A stretch of DNA of 64,000 bases. It comes from Manduca sexta. Lineage: Eukaryota > Arthropoda > Insecta > Lepidoptera > Sphingidae. The notes under the pieces are model-generated. The model searched no databases and was not told where the DNA came from. It saw nothing but the letters and a program-made list of their open reading frames with translations. The stretch is from contig NC_051142.1 in NCBI RefSeq assembly GCF_014839805.1, positions 3,348,001 to 3,412,000 of the forward strand, read 5' to 3'. Position numbers and translations under genes: made by a program. The number at the start of each line of letters is the position of its first letter. Positions within the stretch are counted from its first letter, which is position 1. Positions 50,803 through 62,840 of the stretch are shown one piece after another.

Positions 50803-52910
50803 TTTTTTTTTAGGTTTTTATCTAAAACTACTTTTCGGATTTGAAGCCTTCAAATCCGTATTTCTTCTCTTATTAGTTGTACACTCCTGACGGAGTGGTC
50901 GTGGATTTATTCGGGCCGATTGTGGAACTGCCGTTTCCTTAGTAACACTTTCATTAAAACACAAACGATTTTTAATAAATAACATATAAATTAAATGAGA
51001 AATAAGACACCAGTAAACACTCGCTCTGGTCGGAAGCTCGTCAGTGTACTAAAACCGGATAATTTGGTTGCATCACCGAGTTGGTACCGAACACTCCCTA
51101 CTGGAGTAAGTTATGAGCTGGCTGTAATTACACTTAGGCTTTGCGCATGCGTATATCTAGATTCTTGAGCGTAGAACAGGTTGAGAGGAGAGACTTTTTG
51201 AAGCAAATTAGTAGTGGGTCATGTAGTTAATCATTGCCTACTTACATCCACTCAGGTAAACGTACTGTGAGTTGTTGATTTTTAAGGAAAGGCCAATTAG
51301 GAAAGGCGAGAATATTTATAGGAACTTCACCAGTTTCACTAGGCAGTAACTATCACAGATTTTATGTGTCAATACGAGATATATGTCAGAGAGGAGCTCT
51401 CTAACGTCAGGGTGCCATTCAATTTTGAATTTTATACCACTCATTTTAAGACGATCAAAATACTACAATTCAGTTTAAATTATTACCTATCTCATACAAG
51501 CTAGTTGATCCCCGTCTCTGTTTTCAAATAGCCAATCCCGTGTAAGTTAAACCAATGACACAAACCAACTGGACATTACCTAAAGTGGGAATTTGTTGAA
51601 AAACTTAGAAATACGACACACTAGGGTTGCGCAAACGAGCCTTTCAGAGCAGTTACGCATTTTTTGTACGCCGTTTAACACGTTGCTGAGATCCAAATAT
51701 GTTAACCAGTGACCCATCCTTGTTGGGCAACGTTTGCTTTAGTGAATGACTCAGAACATAGCTTTAAATTACCGTTTATACGTTTCTTAGGTAGGTTATT
51801 TTTATGTCAGTCTGTCTAGGTACCAGTGATATGTAATATGCTAAGTAGCAATTTGTAAACTCTATGTTCTTGTTTAGGGATTTGGCCAATGCAATTATTG
51901 GGCAATGTGAATTAGCATCTAATATCACTGGCAAGCGTTACGGCAAGCAGCGCTTCGTATTTTGGAGTTCTATTTGGATTTTGCTACTGATTATTAGCAA
52001 CAGGAATCAGTGTCAGAAAACCAATTAAACGGGATCATTCGCCACAAATTTTTGCCAGAATGAATTTTTAATATAACGTGGCGACGCAACTTTCGACTCT
52101 TTGATCTTACCGATCGCGTGCACTAGGAATATACTGTTTTGTGTTCGATTGTTTAATTAGACATAAAGTGGTACAAATTATCAACGACCATTAGCAGTCG
52201 CTATCGCGGGAGCCTGTGAAACTATAGAAAGTAACAATTCGTACACTCCAGCCGGTGTTCGCGTAATAACACACAAGCGTATAATTTGACTGATTGCCGT
52301 GTGAATGTGTCGAATTTATTTATTTGGTAATATTTTGTTTTTGAATCAATGATTATTCAAATGTACTTTGAATTAGGAATATACAAAGAATTTCTCAGGT
52401 ATAAGTAGGGATAAGCTGATGCTAAAACAGAACTGGATTTTATATAACTCAATTTAAGTTACATTCGTTGACAATATAGTTTGGGACATTTCCCCCTGCA
52501 CTTTTATTCTTGAATCGAACTATAAATCATAATGAAAATTACATAAGCGTCATTAATTCCAAAATCGACTGTTGAGGATTAATAAATTTACCGCAATATT
52601 GTAGAAGTTTATTTAACCACATTATTTCAATTAGAACATACAATTCATTCCTCCTTTCATAATTTCATGGGTTAACCAATTCTTTAGCTGCGGTGTCAAT
52701 ATATGAATGACATAGATACGCAAGACAACCATCAATAATAACATTTTCATTATTAACTACGAACACATAAAAGACGCCGACATTTGAGATAAAAAGCATA
52801 TAAATCACAATTATTTGAGCATTCACTTATTGAAAAGCTTCGGATTCACCGATTTGATATATCGATTGCATTGTTTTATTGTAACGAGTAGCTACTGTGA
52901 AATTAGGCCC

Positions 52911-52992
52911 TTTAATGCCGCTTCTAACAGGCTGGTCTTAAACCTTTAGGGGAGGTCTTCAGTAGTGGACTTGCAAAAGCTAAAGAAGAAGG
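52911..52992 (+). mobile_element. Non-LTR retrotransposon 3' tail remnant
   Basis: GCCGCTTCTAACAGGCTGGT, GGGGAGGTCTTCAGTAGTGG align with GCCGCTTCCAACAGGTCGAC, GGGGAGGCCTATATTCAGCA of the 5.54-kb copy. The frame is broken by stops, so it is an old copy. Confidence 0.55.
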
Positions 52993-54293
52993 TCTCTTAC
53001 ATCTAATCGCAGGTTGAGAAGTACAACGGCGACTTCTAGTATTTGGCTTTCGTTTTGTTAGTGGTAATTGAACGCAGCATAACTTTAATGTTATTTTTTT
53101 TCACGGGGAGCGCTGCTCTCCCTTCCCACCCTACTCACTGTGATGTGTTACTTATGTTAGCGTGTAATTTTTTCAATATTCTTTTCTATCTAATTGTTAT
53201 TGGACCACGTACCATTCCTTCATGTCTAAAAAGCGATTACCTTCGCAAGTAACTTATAAAAAATTGGGACAAGTCACTTGAAACTCGTCATATTTAGAGT
53301 GTTCATATTAGGTGCGTAGTACCAACGGCCATGACAAAAATTACATTAAAGTATTTGTATTTTTGAATTCAATTGAGTTTGCTTCTCTCAAATATCAATT
53401 TATATATTTTTTTATGTGATTCAAGGAATTTGACACCCTGTTTTATAAACATTTTTTGGACTAGATATATCCGAAACAGCCCTTGATATGTTAAAAACTA
53501 ACCAACGTTGCTTTATTGAATAGCATGCATACTATAGAAGTGTTGACAACATTAATTGAGCCAGTTTCGTCCAATCATGAGTTTATTTGGGCGCCTATTA
53601 GCGTTGTTTAGTAACAAATTCCTATTATAGAGGTTATTAAAGTTCATTCAAGTTTTGTGTAGGAGCGGGCTGGCAAGCGAGTAGGCAAAGCACCTGGCCT
53701 TAGTTGATCACGACGAAAATTCGGGAGAAATGGTGGATGCTTCCTCAATCTTTAAAGGAATGAGGGTTTCGTTGTTTAGACCCTTGGTGAAGATACCAAT
53801 ATACCAATAATATTTAATATTGGTATAGTGGGAAATCTTATAGTACTAACTAAGTCAAAAGGGCGCGGTCTATTCACACTGTATATAACATTGGGTACCA
53901 ATGAAGACAGATTCAAAACTATGAATTTTAAGTTAGATAAACTAACCATCCAAATATTGCTTGAATCACTTCTTTATGTCATTTAAGTGGAATGAAACAA
54001 ATATGCAGCCGTGATTCCAGGTTCCAGCAAAAACTTGGCAGACGGTTAAGTTTTTGCGTCCAATTATAGTTATTTACATACAATAGCATGAAGATTTTAT
54101 TTTGGTCATACACAAATCAGTGATTGGTAAAATAAAGTATAAAATAAATGCGTTACAGTAGGATCCGTTTAGTTGTAAAGAATTTGAAATATTTTAAGCA
54201 GTTCATACAAGAATAAGTCACAAGATTATCATATAAATAAATGTATCCTTTGTCGATAAATCTTAGTAGCTAAAATAAAATAAATAGTAATGT

Positions 54294-54613
54294 AATAATA
54301 ATATCAGCCCTGTATACTGTCCCACTGTTGGGAACAGGCCTCCTCTATTACTGAGAGGGATAAGGCCTTAGTCCACCACACTGGCCTAGTGCGGGTTGGT
54401 AGACCTCACACACCCTCGCAAAATTCCTATAGAAAATTTCTCAGGTATGCAGGTTTCCTCATGATGTTTTCCTTCACCGTTTAATCAAGCGATAAGTCAC
54501 AAAGAATACACACATAATTTTTTAGAAAAAATCAGAGGTGTGTGCCCTTGGGATTTGAACATCCGGACATTCGTCTCGGTAGTCCGTTCCACAACCAAAT
54601 AGGCTATAGCCGC
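54294..54613 (-). mobile_element. tRNA-derived SINE (family C), third copy, inside the Notch intron
   Basis: The structure matches the 8.86- and 34.0-kb copies, but the B box is changed (GTTCAAATCC in the head) and other sites have drifted. The tail is ATTATTATTACA on the minus strand. It is followed at 54614-54634 by ATT and a poly-A run of about 17 bases. Confidence 0.8.
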
Positions 54614-55224
54614 ATTAAAAAAAAAAAAAAAAACTATCACATTCTTGAAAAATATCTTGTGCATGAACTTCCATTTACTACCTATGGTATTATGCGGCAT
54701 CGACTTGAGTACCCAGAATACCACATTATCAGAGCTTCGCCTCTTCAAAGTGGCAGCACGACGGTGACAATTAAGTTTCGAGACCTTTGATTTAGATTAC
54801 ATTGCTCAATACAATAATATGTTGCCTTTGCATGACATACATCTGATAACGCAAAACCGAGCCTAGAACATTCATAAACCATAATATTCTCGTAGTATGG
54901 AAAACCAGGCAATAAAATATAATTTACTGTGGGAAATCGAGTGAAAAGAAGGCGTCAACATTCTCGACTCAGCGTTCCGACTATCATACATTATTGATAA
55001 CGGCTGATTATGTAAATAAGGTTTTTTGTCTTCGTATACTAGTTTCGTGCGCGGCTGTCTATTTCATTTTGTGTTTATTAACACTGGTTAGAAATTGTAA
55101 AGTTTAAATAATGAATATGCTTGCCATTCTTTGACAAGCTCATCGATAAACTGCAAAAAATATAAAAATTACGAAATATTTTAATTCTCTGTTTAGAATG
55201 ACAATTTATGAAATAATCGGCAAG

Positions 55225-55296
55225 TCCGATATGGTCTAGTGGCTAGGATACCTGGCTCTCACCCAGGAGGCTCGGGTTCGATTCCCGGTATCGGAA
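55225..55296 (+). tRNA. tRNA-Glu (anticodon CTC)
   Basis: The 72-base sequence folds as a complete cloverleaf without an intron. The acceptor stem TCCGATA pairs perfectly with TATCGGA, and A is the discriminator base. The anticodon stem CCTGG/CCAGG encloses the loop CTCTCAC, whose middle bases CTC (55258-55260) read the GAG codon. The internal RNA polymerase III boxes are intact: an A box around TGGTCTAGTGGCTA and a B box GGTTCGATTCC. It closely resembles the standard eukaryotic tRNA-Glu. It lies in the Notch intron between the two EGF exons, on the same strand, and has its own promoter and terminator, so it should be transcribed independently of Notch. Confidence 0.95.
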
Positions 55297-55300
55297 TTTT
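55297..55300 (+). terminator. RNA polymerase III terminator of the tRNA-Glu gene
   Basis: TTTT directly follows the discriminator base of the tRNA. A second TTTT follows within a few bases. This is the usual short oligo-T stop for RNA polymerase III. Confidence 0.8.
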
Positions 55301-55552
55301 ATTTTGTTAGATTGCGTATTATGACTAAACATTACAGCAGCAGATCAAACTATACATCACGATTCCAAATCTCATAGCGGATCAAAATATCTTTGAAACA
55401 GTGTGGGCTGTAAACTCTTCGTGACTTAAAGCGAAATTCTTATGCTAAAGCAAACTTATTGCTTATATTTATTAAATAATATTACTAATTGAATTACAAG
55501 TTAATCCAGTGGCTAAAATTAAAACAACTTGAAAAAAGAACATACTCGTTCA

Positions 55553-55612
55553 AGGGTTCGTTTAGAGTTGCGAACGCCTAAAGCACTCCCCCAAAAGTCC
55601 GGTGTTTTTATT
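55553..55612 (-). repeat. Dispersed repeat family F, inverted fragment
   Basis: GTTGCGAACGCCTAAAGCAC and CAAAAGTCCGGTGTTTTTAT are the reverse complement of the middle of family F. Confidence 0.5.
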
Positions 55613-56621
55613 AGTACGTAGGTTCATCAGTACGTAACAAACGTATCGTCATTTTAAAAAAATCTCGTTTAACATAGCGACAAACACGTGTTTGATTACA
55701 TATACGGAGAAGATGAGCCATTAGAACGTGTTCCAGAACTGTTTTATTATGTTATGCAAAAACATGTTAATTTAGAACGTTGTTTCACATAGATTCCTGT
55801 TTCCACATCTTATATGGAATATGGTGTCTTTGACCTTTCTATTCGTTTCACGTGAGCTTCGGATATATTGTTAGCTCAATTCGTACTATTTTTAAAGTTA
55901 GGTGTATTACTAAATTAATTTGTTTTGAATTTTGAGCTTTTATTGTTTTTATGACAACTTTTGTTTACCGGTAAAGTAATTGGGAGCCGGAATTGTGAAG
56001 TCAAAAACAGTTTATGAGTGAATAAGTTCCTTGATAGTCACCGAAATTACTTGTGTATCTATTGCATGATTGAAATCCACAAACTACCCGCTGTAGTGAA
56101 ATGCATCGTATGTACGGAATTTGCCATCATGATAAACAAAATATGTTCTTAATTTTCTCGCTAGCTTCTTGTATTCGGAATTAAATTGTATGTAGCTGAT
56201 AGGTAAGAGGATCGCAATTTTAAATTCAAATTGAAATTGAAATGTCTGCAAGTTGGAGTAAAGACATAGCTTATTAATTTTACGGCCAACATCTTTGATA
56301 CCAACGTTCTTTAGAAATCCAATGTAAGCCATTTATTTGCGATGTAAAGGTATTTTCCAAGAAACTGAGAAATCTACTCCGATATAAATCTTACAGTTTG
56401 TATCTTATTATAATTGAACTTGCGTAGATTTTACGTTAGTTATCGATCAAATTAATGGTAAAATCCCTATTTGATTTACTGAAGTTATTTTTAATATTGA
56501 GCGAACTATATTAGCTTTTATAGATCACAATTTATAGAACATCCACATTGTCTGTTATATTTTCTTATCATAGATTGCTTACCAATTATTATGACAATAT
56601 TAACATTTCCTTTGTCAACAG

Positions 56622-56966
56622 GAGACGAATGCTCGCACGAAGACCACTGTGCGTCGCAACCCTGCCGCAATGGTGGCCGATGCGTCGCCGACAACACCAC
56701 TACTGCGGGCTACTCGTGCGCCTGTCCCCCTGGCTTTACCGGCTCCCGCTGCACTGAGGACGTCGTTGAATGCTCCAGCGGCTCCGGCCCCTGCCATCAC
56801 GGCCGGTGCTTCAACACCCACGGGTCATACACCTGTGTGTGTGAGCCAGGGTACACCGGCAGGGATTGTGATGCGGAGTACGTGCCGTGCGAACCATCCC
56901 CTTGTCTGCATGATGGAAGATGCACTCCCCTGGATCCGTTGCGATACGAGTGTGATTGTCCGCCTG
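56622..56966 (+). CDS. N: Notch receptor, internal coding exon (end of EGF3, EGF4, EGF5, most of EGF6)
   Basis: This is the next Notch exon, 345 bases with phase 1 at both ends, so it is symmetrical. Its first two bases (GA) complete the Gly codon split by the intron. From the first full codon (GAC at 56624) residues 1-3 (DEC) close EGF3. EGF4 has cysteines at 9, 14, 20, 32, 34 and 43. EGF5 has them at 50, 57, 62, 71, 73 and 82. EGF6 has them at 89, 94, 100, 110 and 112, and its last cysteine must be in the following exon. NTHGSYTC in EGF5 and YVPCEPSPC at the start of EGF6 are strong Notch landmarks, present in both fly and vertebrate receptors. EGF5 begins EDVVEC and has the N-x4-Y pattern, so it is the likely calcium-binding repeat here. 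The acceptor TTTCCTTTGTCAACAG is preceded by a branch-like ATTAACA, and the donor G|GTAAGT is consensus. Reading on through the donor gives an immediate stop (TGA), as expected for an exon end. Confidence 0.93.
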
Positions 56967-59577
56967 GTAAGTGATTTTGTTTGTGTAGTCTTTTTACGGA
57001 TTATTTTGGAGAAAATGACTATAATTAGTAAAAAATGTCTTCTATGTTTCCAAATATGTACAGATGACATAGAATGGTATAGTAGAAAAATCCTAATTAA
57101 TTCTGTGTGAGTGCCCGATAGACATCGTTTATCTCAAGGCCACGGACGAGATGCTTTCTATGCCTTATTATTTGGCAAATACAACTTAAAATCGTTAATA
57201 GATTTGCATAAATCATCCAATATATCTCCAAATTCTTCGAAACAAGTTCTACATTCATGATTTATGGTTTATAAACGATATCTCTGTTCGTAAATAGCGT
57301 GGGACGTTCACACATCATTATGTTACTGGATAAAGGCTGGTTATTAAGTGCCGGGCTGGGAACAGTACAATTTATACGGTTAAATAGATTCGTGCGATTC
57401 GCCACATCAAGTTTCCATACTTGTCGACGTGGTTCTCAAAGCGAGTTTAATAGGTATCACTTACTTATCAAATTAGTGTGATTTTTCAATTGCTATCTTT
57501 GTTATTATCGTAGAACCACTTAGCCAAGAGCTGAGGCTGGTCAAATAAATTTAATATCTTTATTATTCATTTGTAAATAAGTTTGTCCCCATAAAATGCA
57601 ATATTCATGTTGTAGATCACTACTTTACATATTACGGTTACTCGTCGTAGTAATTTATCCGTGCTCAAGCATGATAATATTTAGTTGTTTGCCGTTTTAT
57701 CGTGGAAACTAGGAAATGATGTAACTGCTTCATAATCGCTATATTTTCTAGACTAGAATCGTCTGCGTAAAGATGTTATTAGTCTTATTTACATTAGTGA
57801 TATCTGCTATGTTTGGAATAAAAGATAGACAGAATATTATAATTCAGTGTGACACAAAGTTAAATTGTATCAGCTCTATAATTGTAGAATAAGGAGAATT
57901 GAAGGACATTCAAGATAAAATATTTAATATTTTGCATCTGAATTAATTGCAATTAACTAATGCAGCGACTATTATACACGCTGATCATTGATTTTTAGTA
58001 TTGTAAATATTCATATTCAGAACAATGATATCGAAGTTTGAAAAGCAATTAATCTAAGCGACAAATATACTGCAAAATATTTATTGAAAATTTTAAATTA
58101 CTAGATTTTTAATAGGTTTAATAACTCTAGGACAATTCTAATATCATTAGACTATATTTTTATTAAGCAAATAGTTTGTAATGAATTTTCTTTTTAAAAT
58201 CAAAACTTTTAATTACTCTACTCTAACATATACTGATTGTCGCTTAGATATATTTTTTTCTTTCAAGCATGGATGTAGTATTTATTACGAAACGAGCAAT
58301 TTGCCCGCAGGTTTTTGGTATCACTGAACTGTTTGCTTGCTTGCTTTACTAAGAAGGGTTCTAATGCCTTACTGCTTTTAGTATATTAGCTTGACTAAGA
58401 AAATAAAGCTTGCTTTAGTGACGCCACTTTTGTTACTTTTTTTTAGAAATAAACGTTGTAAGTACAAGAAAATAGTTTTATATTTTACCACATGGCGAGG
58501 TTTTTATTTTCCTGGTCTATGTGAAATTTTAATTTGAAGTTCTAACATTTACTAAAATACCGACAAGGAGTAACATATTCGCGAATTCGTATTATTTCAA
58601 ACGGCCTGGAACGCGTATCAAATTGTTAAATCTAGAAACAAACCAATATACTTTAATAGTTCACTAACATTCGCTTTGTGCAGGCTAGAGAGTAACTAAA
58701 TAACAGATACGATAGCTAATCTTGTATTTTAAGCTTTAGTTTTGTTGCTGTTTATGGATAAAGTCTTAAAAAATAAGAGACTGACTTGCTCGCTTGTTCA
58801 TTTCATTGCAAATGATTGAAACACTTATTGCTACCCTCTTTGAGTTCATGATGGATAAAACAACTCAAAGTGATAATTCTAAAGATCAAGGGTAAAAATG
58901 AAGAATTATTATGTCTCGTACAAATAAGCGGAAAACGGCCTCCATAAATTCGTTCACCGCTATCTTTAAGCACAACATAAAATACACATAAATAAACTAT
59001 ATCCAGTCTATTATGGTGTAAAATATGTAATGTAAACGACATCGGCTTTCCCATCGCAATATATTCAGTTTTCAATTGACACTCGTTTGCATGTGCGAAA
59101 TGCGCATTCCTCAGATATGACGGTAATGAATCGAGTCGCCTGTCTGATTTATTTCGTACTCTGGGCTCGGGAAGTGGTCCGTGGCCCGCGGCGACCACGA
59201 CCGGCGTTCGAAAGCTGCGCTTAGGCCCGGCGTTGTTAATGTTTATTCATATTTATTATAGTCAACATTGCATTAAAATGGCCCCGTTGTATTTATAAAC
59301 ACGTATACAAATAAACAACATTAGCTTGAGTAACGACGGAGATACGATCTGTAAATCTGTCTGAATCTGCACTGATGTAGGCGTATAATGCTCACTTCGA
59401 GGCTCTTGTACATCTTAAACGTTATAATGACAGGTTGGGAGCTTTGTTTTTAACATAGTATAGTCTTAAGAATGAATCATATGCCATTAGTTCACCAATA
59501 TATCAGTAAGAACGGACTACAAGATCCTACAAAATAAAAGCTATGATGTTATTCTCGGTTACTCAAATCTATATATT

Positions 59578-59780
59578 AATATATTATAAAACAAAGTCCC
59601 CTTTTCTGTCTGTCTGTATGTTATTGATTTTTTCAACATCTACTGAACGTATTTTAATGAAATTTGGTTTGGAGATAGACTAATACCCTGGGAAGGGATA
59701 GGCTGCTTTCTATCCCGGGTAAGTATATAGCGGGACTTTTATACCGAAAAACTTCTCCACGTGGGCGAAGCAAAAGCTAA
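59578..59780 (-). repeat. Family D-related repeat, second type, inverted
   Basis: AAACAAAGTCCCCTTTTCTG, TTAATGAAATTTGGTTTGGA, CTGCTTTCTATCCCGGGTAA and CACGTGGGCGAAGCAAAAGC are the reverse complement of the landmarks at 47472-47695. Confidence 0.65.
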
Positions 59781-60239
59781 TATTACCTAAACACCTATTT
59801 TTCAAACACAAAAGTAACATTATAATTCGCAGTGAAGTAACGCATTACATAACATTTTTTATGTAGTCCACTTAGGATTCATTAGCTTCATTGCGCTGTT
59901 GCGCCACGGTGGTGAACTGTTGCGAAAGCCAGTGAGAAATGTGCCGCGGATTGAAAGTACTGGGAAATTGTTTACTCTAGCTTCTGTCTCGGTAATCGCT
60001 GTAATCGACGTCGGGTTAGTGAAATAACTAGTGTAAAAAATATATTACGTCTCACTCATTTTAGAAGTTGATGTACGTGATTTTTTAAGATGATTGTTTC
60101 CGGTATGTGTAAGGTTTTGGAGAGGTTAGTAAGATTTTTGTTGTAATTTAAAAATGATTTCTCGGTTCATTAGTCTAGTGTTTTATGCCCCGAAATCGGA
60201 GATATTTTTACATTCCCTGTTAGAATTTAAATCGTTGGC

Positions 60240-60464
60240 GGTAGGATGTATTTTATATCCACTAGGATAGTGACCATTTTACAAGGCGTTAAAACCCGCC
60301 ATATTGGCACACGTAAGTGAGTGTTCGGGGATCCGCCTGTGTATATCCGGTTCCAACAGGTCGCCATCATTGTTTCGACTGCGACTGCCGAGGGGTAATC
60401 ATCTCTCGTCATTTGACTTCTCATTGAATCCTACACCACTTATGATCAGGTGCAGTGAGGTGAC
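60240..60464 (-). repeat. Dispersed repeat family B, inverted, near full length
   Basis: TTAAAACCCGCCATATTGGC, GATCCGCCTGTGTATATCCG, GACTGCCGAGGGGTAATCAT and ATGATCAGGTGCAGTGAGGT mirror the plus-strand copies at 25.3 and 26.0 kb. Confidence 0.7.
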
Positions 60465-61979
60465 TAAAAAAAAAAAACAATTAAGAAACTCTAAATAGCT
60501 TTAAAATTTAAGAGCCTCCGAGTCGCGTGGGATTTGTGCCATCCATCGCGTGGATATGGGTTTACTAAACAATAGTTGCATCTTGTTTTTAAATTTCGAC
60601 TTGAATACGACATTGCCTTGCCAATTAGTCATACGCATTTGAAGCTTGAGAAGTACCACTTAAATCTAAGTGCTGCTCAAACTTCCCTACACCTAAAATA
60701 ACTTTAAAACTCAATTAACAGTGACAAACCCTGAGAAATATCCAGCAATGCGTCAAACAGGGACATATCAATCTGTCAGGAGACTTTTAAAATAACCATC
60801 GACGTCAGAACCAGTGTGGGAACTGAATGCCACTTCATTAACTCGCAGTATTTGTTTATTGCCTCAAGTTAATGTAATTAGATTGTAATTAAGTTTTAGG
60901 AGCTCGTAGCTTTGATAACCTTTGATGATTAAGGTGGTTACGGCTTTGGTGATGCCCTCGCTGATGATGCTTGGATGTCAAATGGTGATATCATTTTAAG
61001 GAACAGTATTGGTTTCAAAATATTACTTAGTAGTAGTATATTTGATAAGAGCTTGATACTTAGCTCTTGGAACAATAAAGTATCCAGATTCTACTAATCC
61101 ATAATGTTGCTCAATGGCAAAGCCGCGGGCGCTGACACGAAGTCCGTTCGACATAAAGACAGTGAAACATTCTCGTAATCTTAGTAAGAGGTTTGTAACT
61201 TTGCCAGTTTGCTTGTAATCTCGGGAATTATAATTGGACAGTTGTAACAATATAAATCAGAAATAGAAAGTTACTTTGACCCTGAGCGATATAGGTTATA
61301 TTGAATTAATACTTTTATGAAGAAATAAAACGCATGAAGCCGCAGCGACAGGAGAGTTACAACTAAATTCAAAAATTAAGAATCTTAACGAGTTAATTAT
61401 ACCGTAGCCAGGGATACATAAAACACATACAATCATAGATCTCAGAGATATTTCTGATGAAACAGATAAGAAATTGGTAAATCAAGTTAATGACATACTG
61501 TTAATAAACTCGGATCATTTCCTAGCCCTAAATAGGTTACACATTAATGTTATTAATGTAGTCCCTGACGCTTCGCTTGATTAACACATGTTGGAACGGT
61601 TTGACATCTGCTCAAGAACTCTGAATAGCTTCCGTATAACAAATTAGGGTGCTCGTCTATCGTCAGTGTTAATAAAACGTAAGGACGTGTCAATTGATTT
61701 AGTGGAAGCGGGAATTTAATATCGTCTAATGTTATTTTGCCTTTGAATTCCTCTATATTTTAAATATCGGCAATATATGCAGATCAATCATGGAACTTGC
61801 AATGGCAGTTAATTTTAATTCCTGTTTACTTGCCATCAATGAATTCAAGACATCATTTTATGCTATTATGCGTTTTTTTATCTATACCAGCTAAGCGTAT
61901 TGGAATAATTGTGATCCTTAGTAGCAACTATGAACTTTTTCATTATGAACTTATTGGATAGCAAGTTAATCTTACTTCT

Positions 61980-62182
61980 TACTAATATACATACAAAAAA
62001 TTGTGAAAATGTTTGGATGTTTGTAAATTATGAACGCAGAAACAACTGAATGAATTTAGATTGAATTTGACAACCAGATAGAGCTTATCCTAGATTAACA
62101 GATGGGCTATTTTTTATTGTGTTTAGAGCCTTGTAGCGAGAAAAAGTTACCATCACGCGGGCGAATCCGCGAGCAATACTTA
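61980..62182 (-). repeat. Family D-related repeat, fourth type
   Basis: ACTAATATACATACAAAAAA, AACGCAGAAACAACTGAATG and ATCACGCGGGCGAATCCGCG form the inverted layout of another common lepidopteran repeat of this group. Confidence 0.5.
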
Positions 62183-62545
62183 GTTTTAATTTTCCTTTCG
62201 TCTGAGATTGTTTAAACGGCTTCCGGTCTTAAGATAGATGCTCATTGATGATTTGATTATTTGCTCCATCGATAATTAATATTTCCCAATGGGAAAGGAG
62301 GGAGACGAGGGTCTCACACATAACGTCTTGTTAATTTACATTCCACGTCTGTTTCCTATTTGTATGAAGCCAATCGACTATTCATGCGCGGGCAAATATG
62401 ACTCCACGCGGAATTTGTTCAGCATAATTTTGGACTTAACCAAACTAAATGTTTGAATCGTGTTCGTACTCGGTGCAACATTGTACTTCAAGTTGGATGC
62501 CGTTTTGAATACTATCTTAATACTCTATTAAATAGATGTATATAT

Positions 62546-62840
62546 TTTTTATTGCTTTAAATGACAAGATGAGCTTGCCGTTCGCCTGACGGTAAGCGAT
62601 ACGACCGCACATAAACAGTTAAAACAACATCCAATACCTTAAATTACAAAGTATTGTTTGATATTCCACTACGTTGGCCTGAGACGTGAGATGTTAAGTT
62701 TTATTATATCCAGTAGTTACTCTGGCTGCAATGTCCTTCAAACCGGAACACAACAGTTACACAGAACACACTGTTATTTGGCGGCTGAAATAGACATTGC
62801 AGTGGTACCTACCGAGGCGGACTCTCCCTTGGGAGAGGCC
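62546..62840 (+). repeat. Dispersed repeat family A, near full length
   Basis: It is collinear with the 6.3-kb copy: TTTATTGCTTTAAATGACAA, GACGGTAAGCGATACGACCG, GGCTGAAATAGACATTGCAG and CCGAGGCGGACTCTCCC. Like that copy it is preceded by a TATATA-type sequence. Confidence 0.75.

Larger units (their letters stand above)
48845..56621 (+). other. N: Notch intron between the two EGF exons
   Basis: This 7,777-base AT-rich intron has GT at its start (GTAACA) and AG at its end, and splits a Gly codon in phase 1. It contains a family E fragment (50752-50802), a non-LTR tail remnant (52911-52992), a tRNA-headed SINE (54294-54613), the tRNA-Glu gene and a family F fragment (55553-55612). Apart from these I see no exon, and no further EGF cysteine pattern, in it. 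Open frames near 49.4, 53.1 and 54.6 kb are short and look accidental. Confidence 0.85.
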
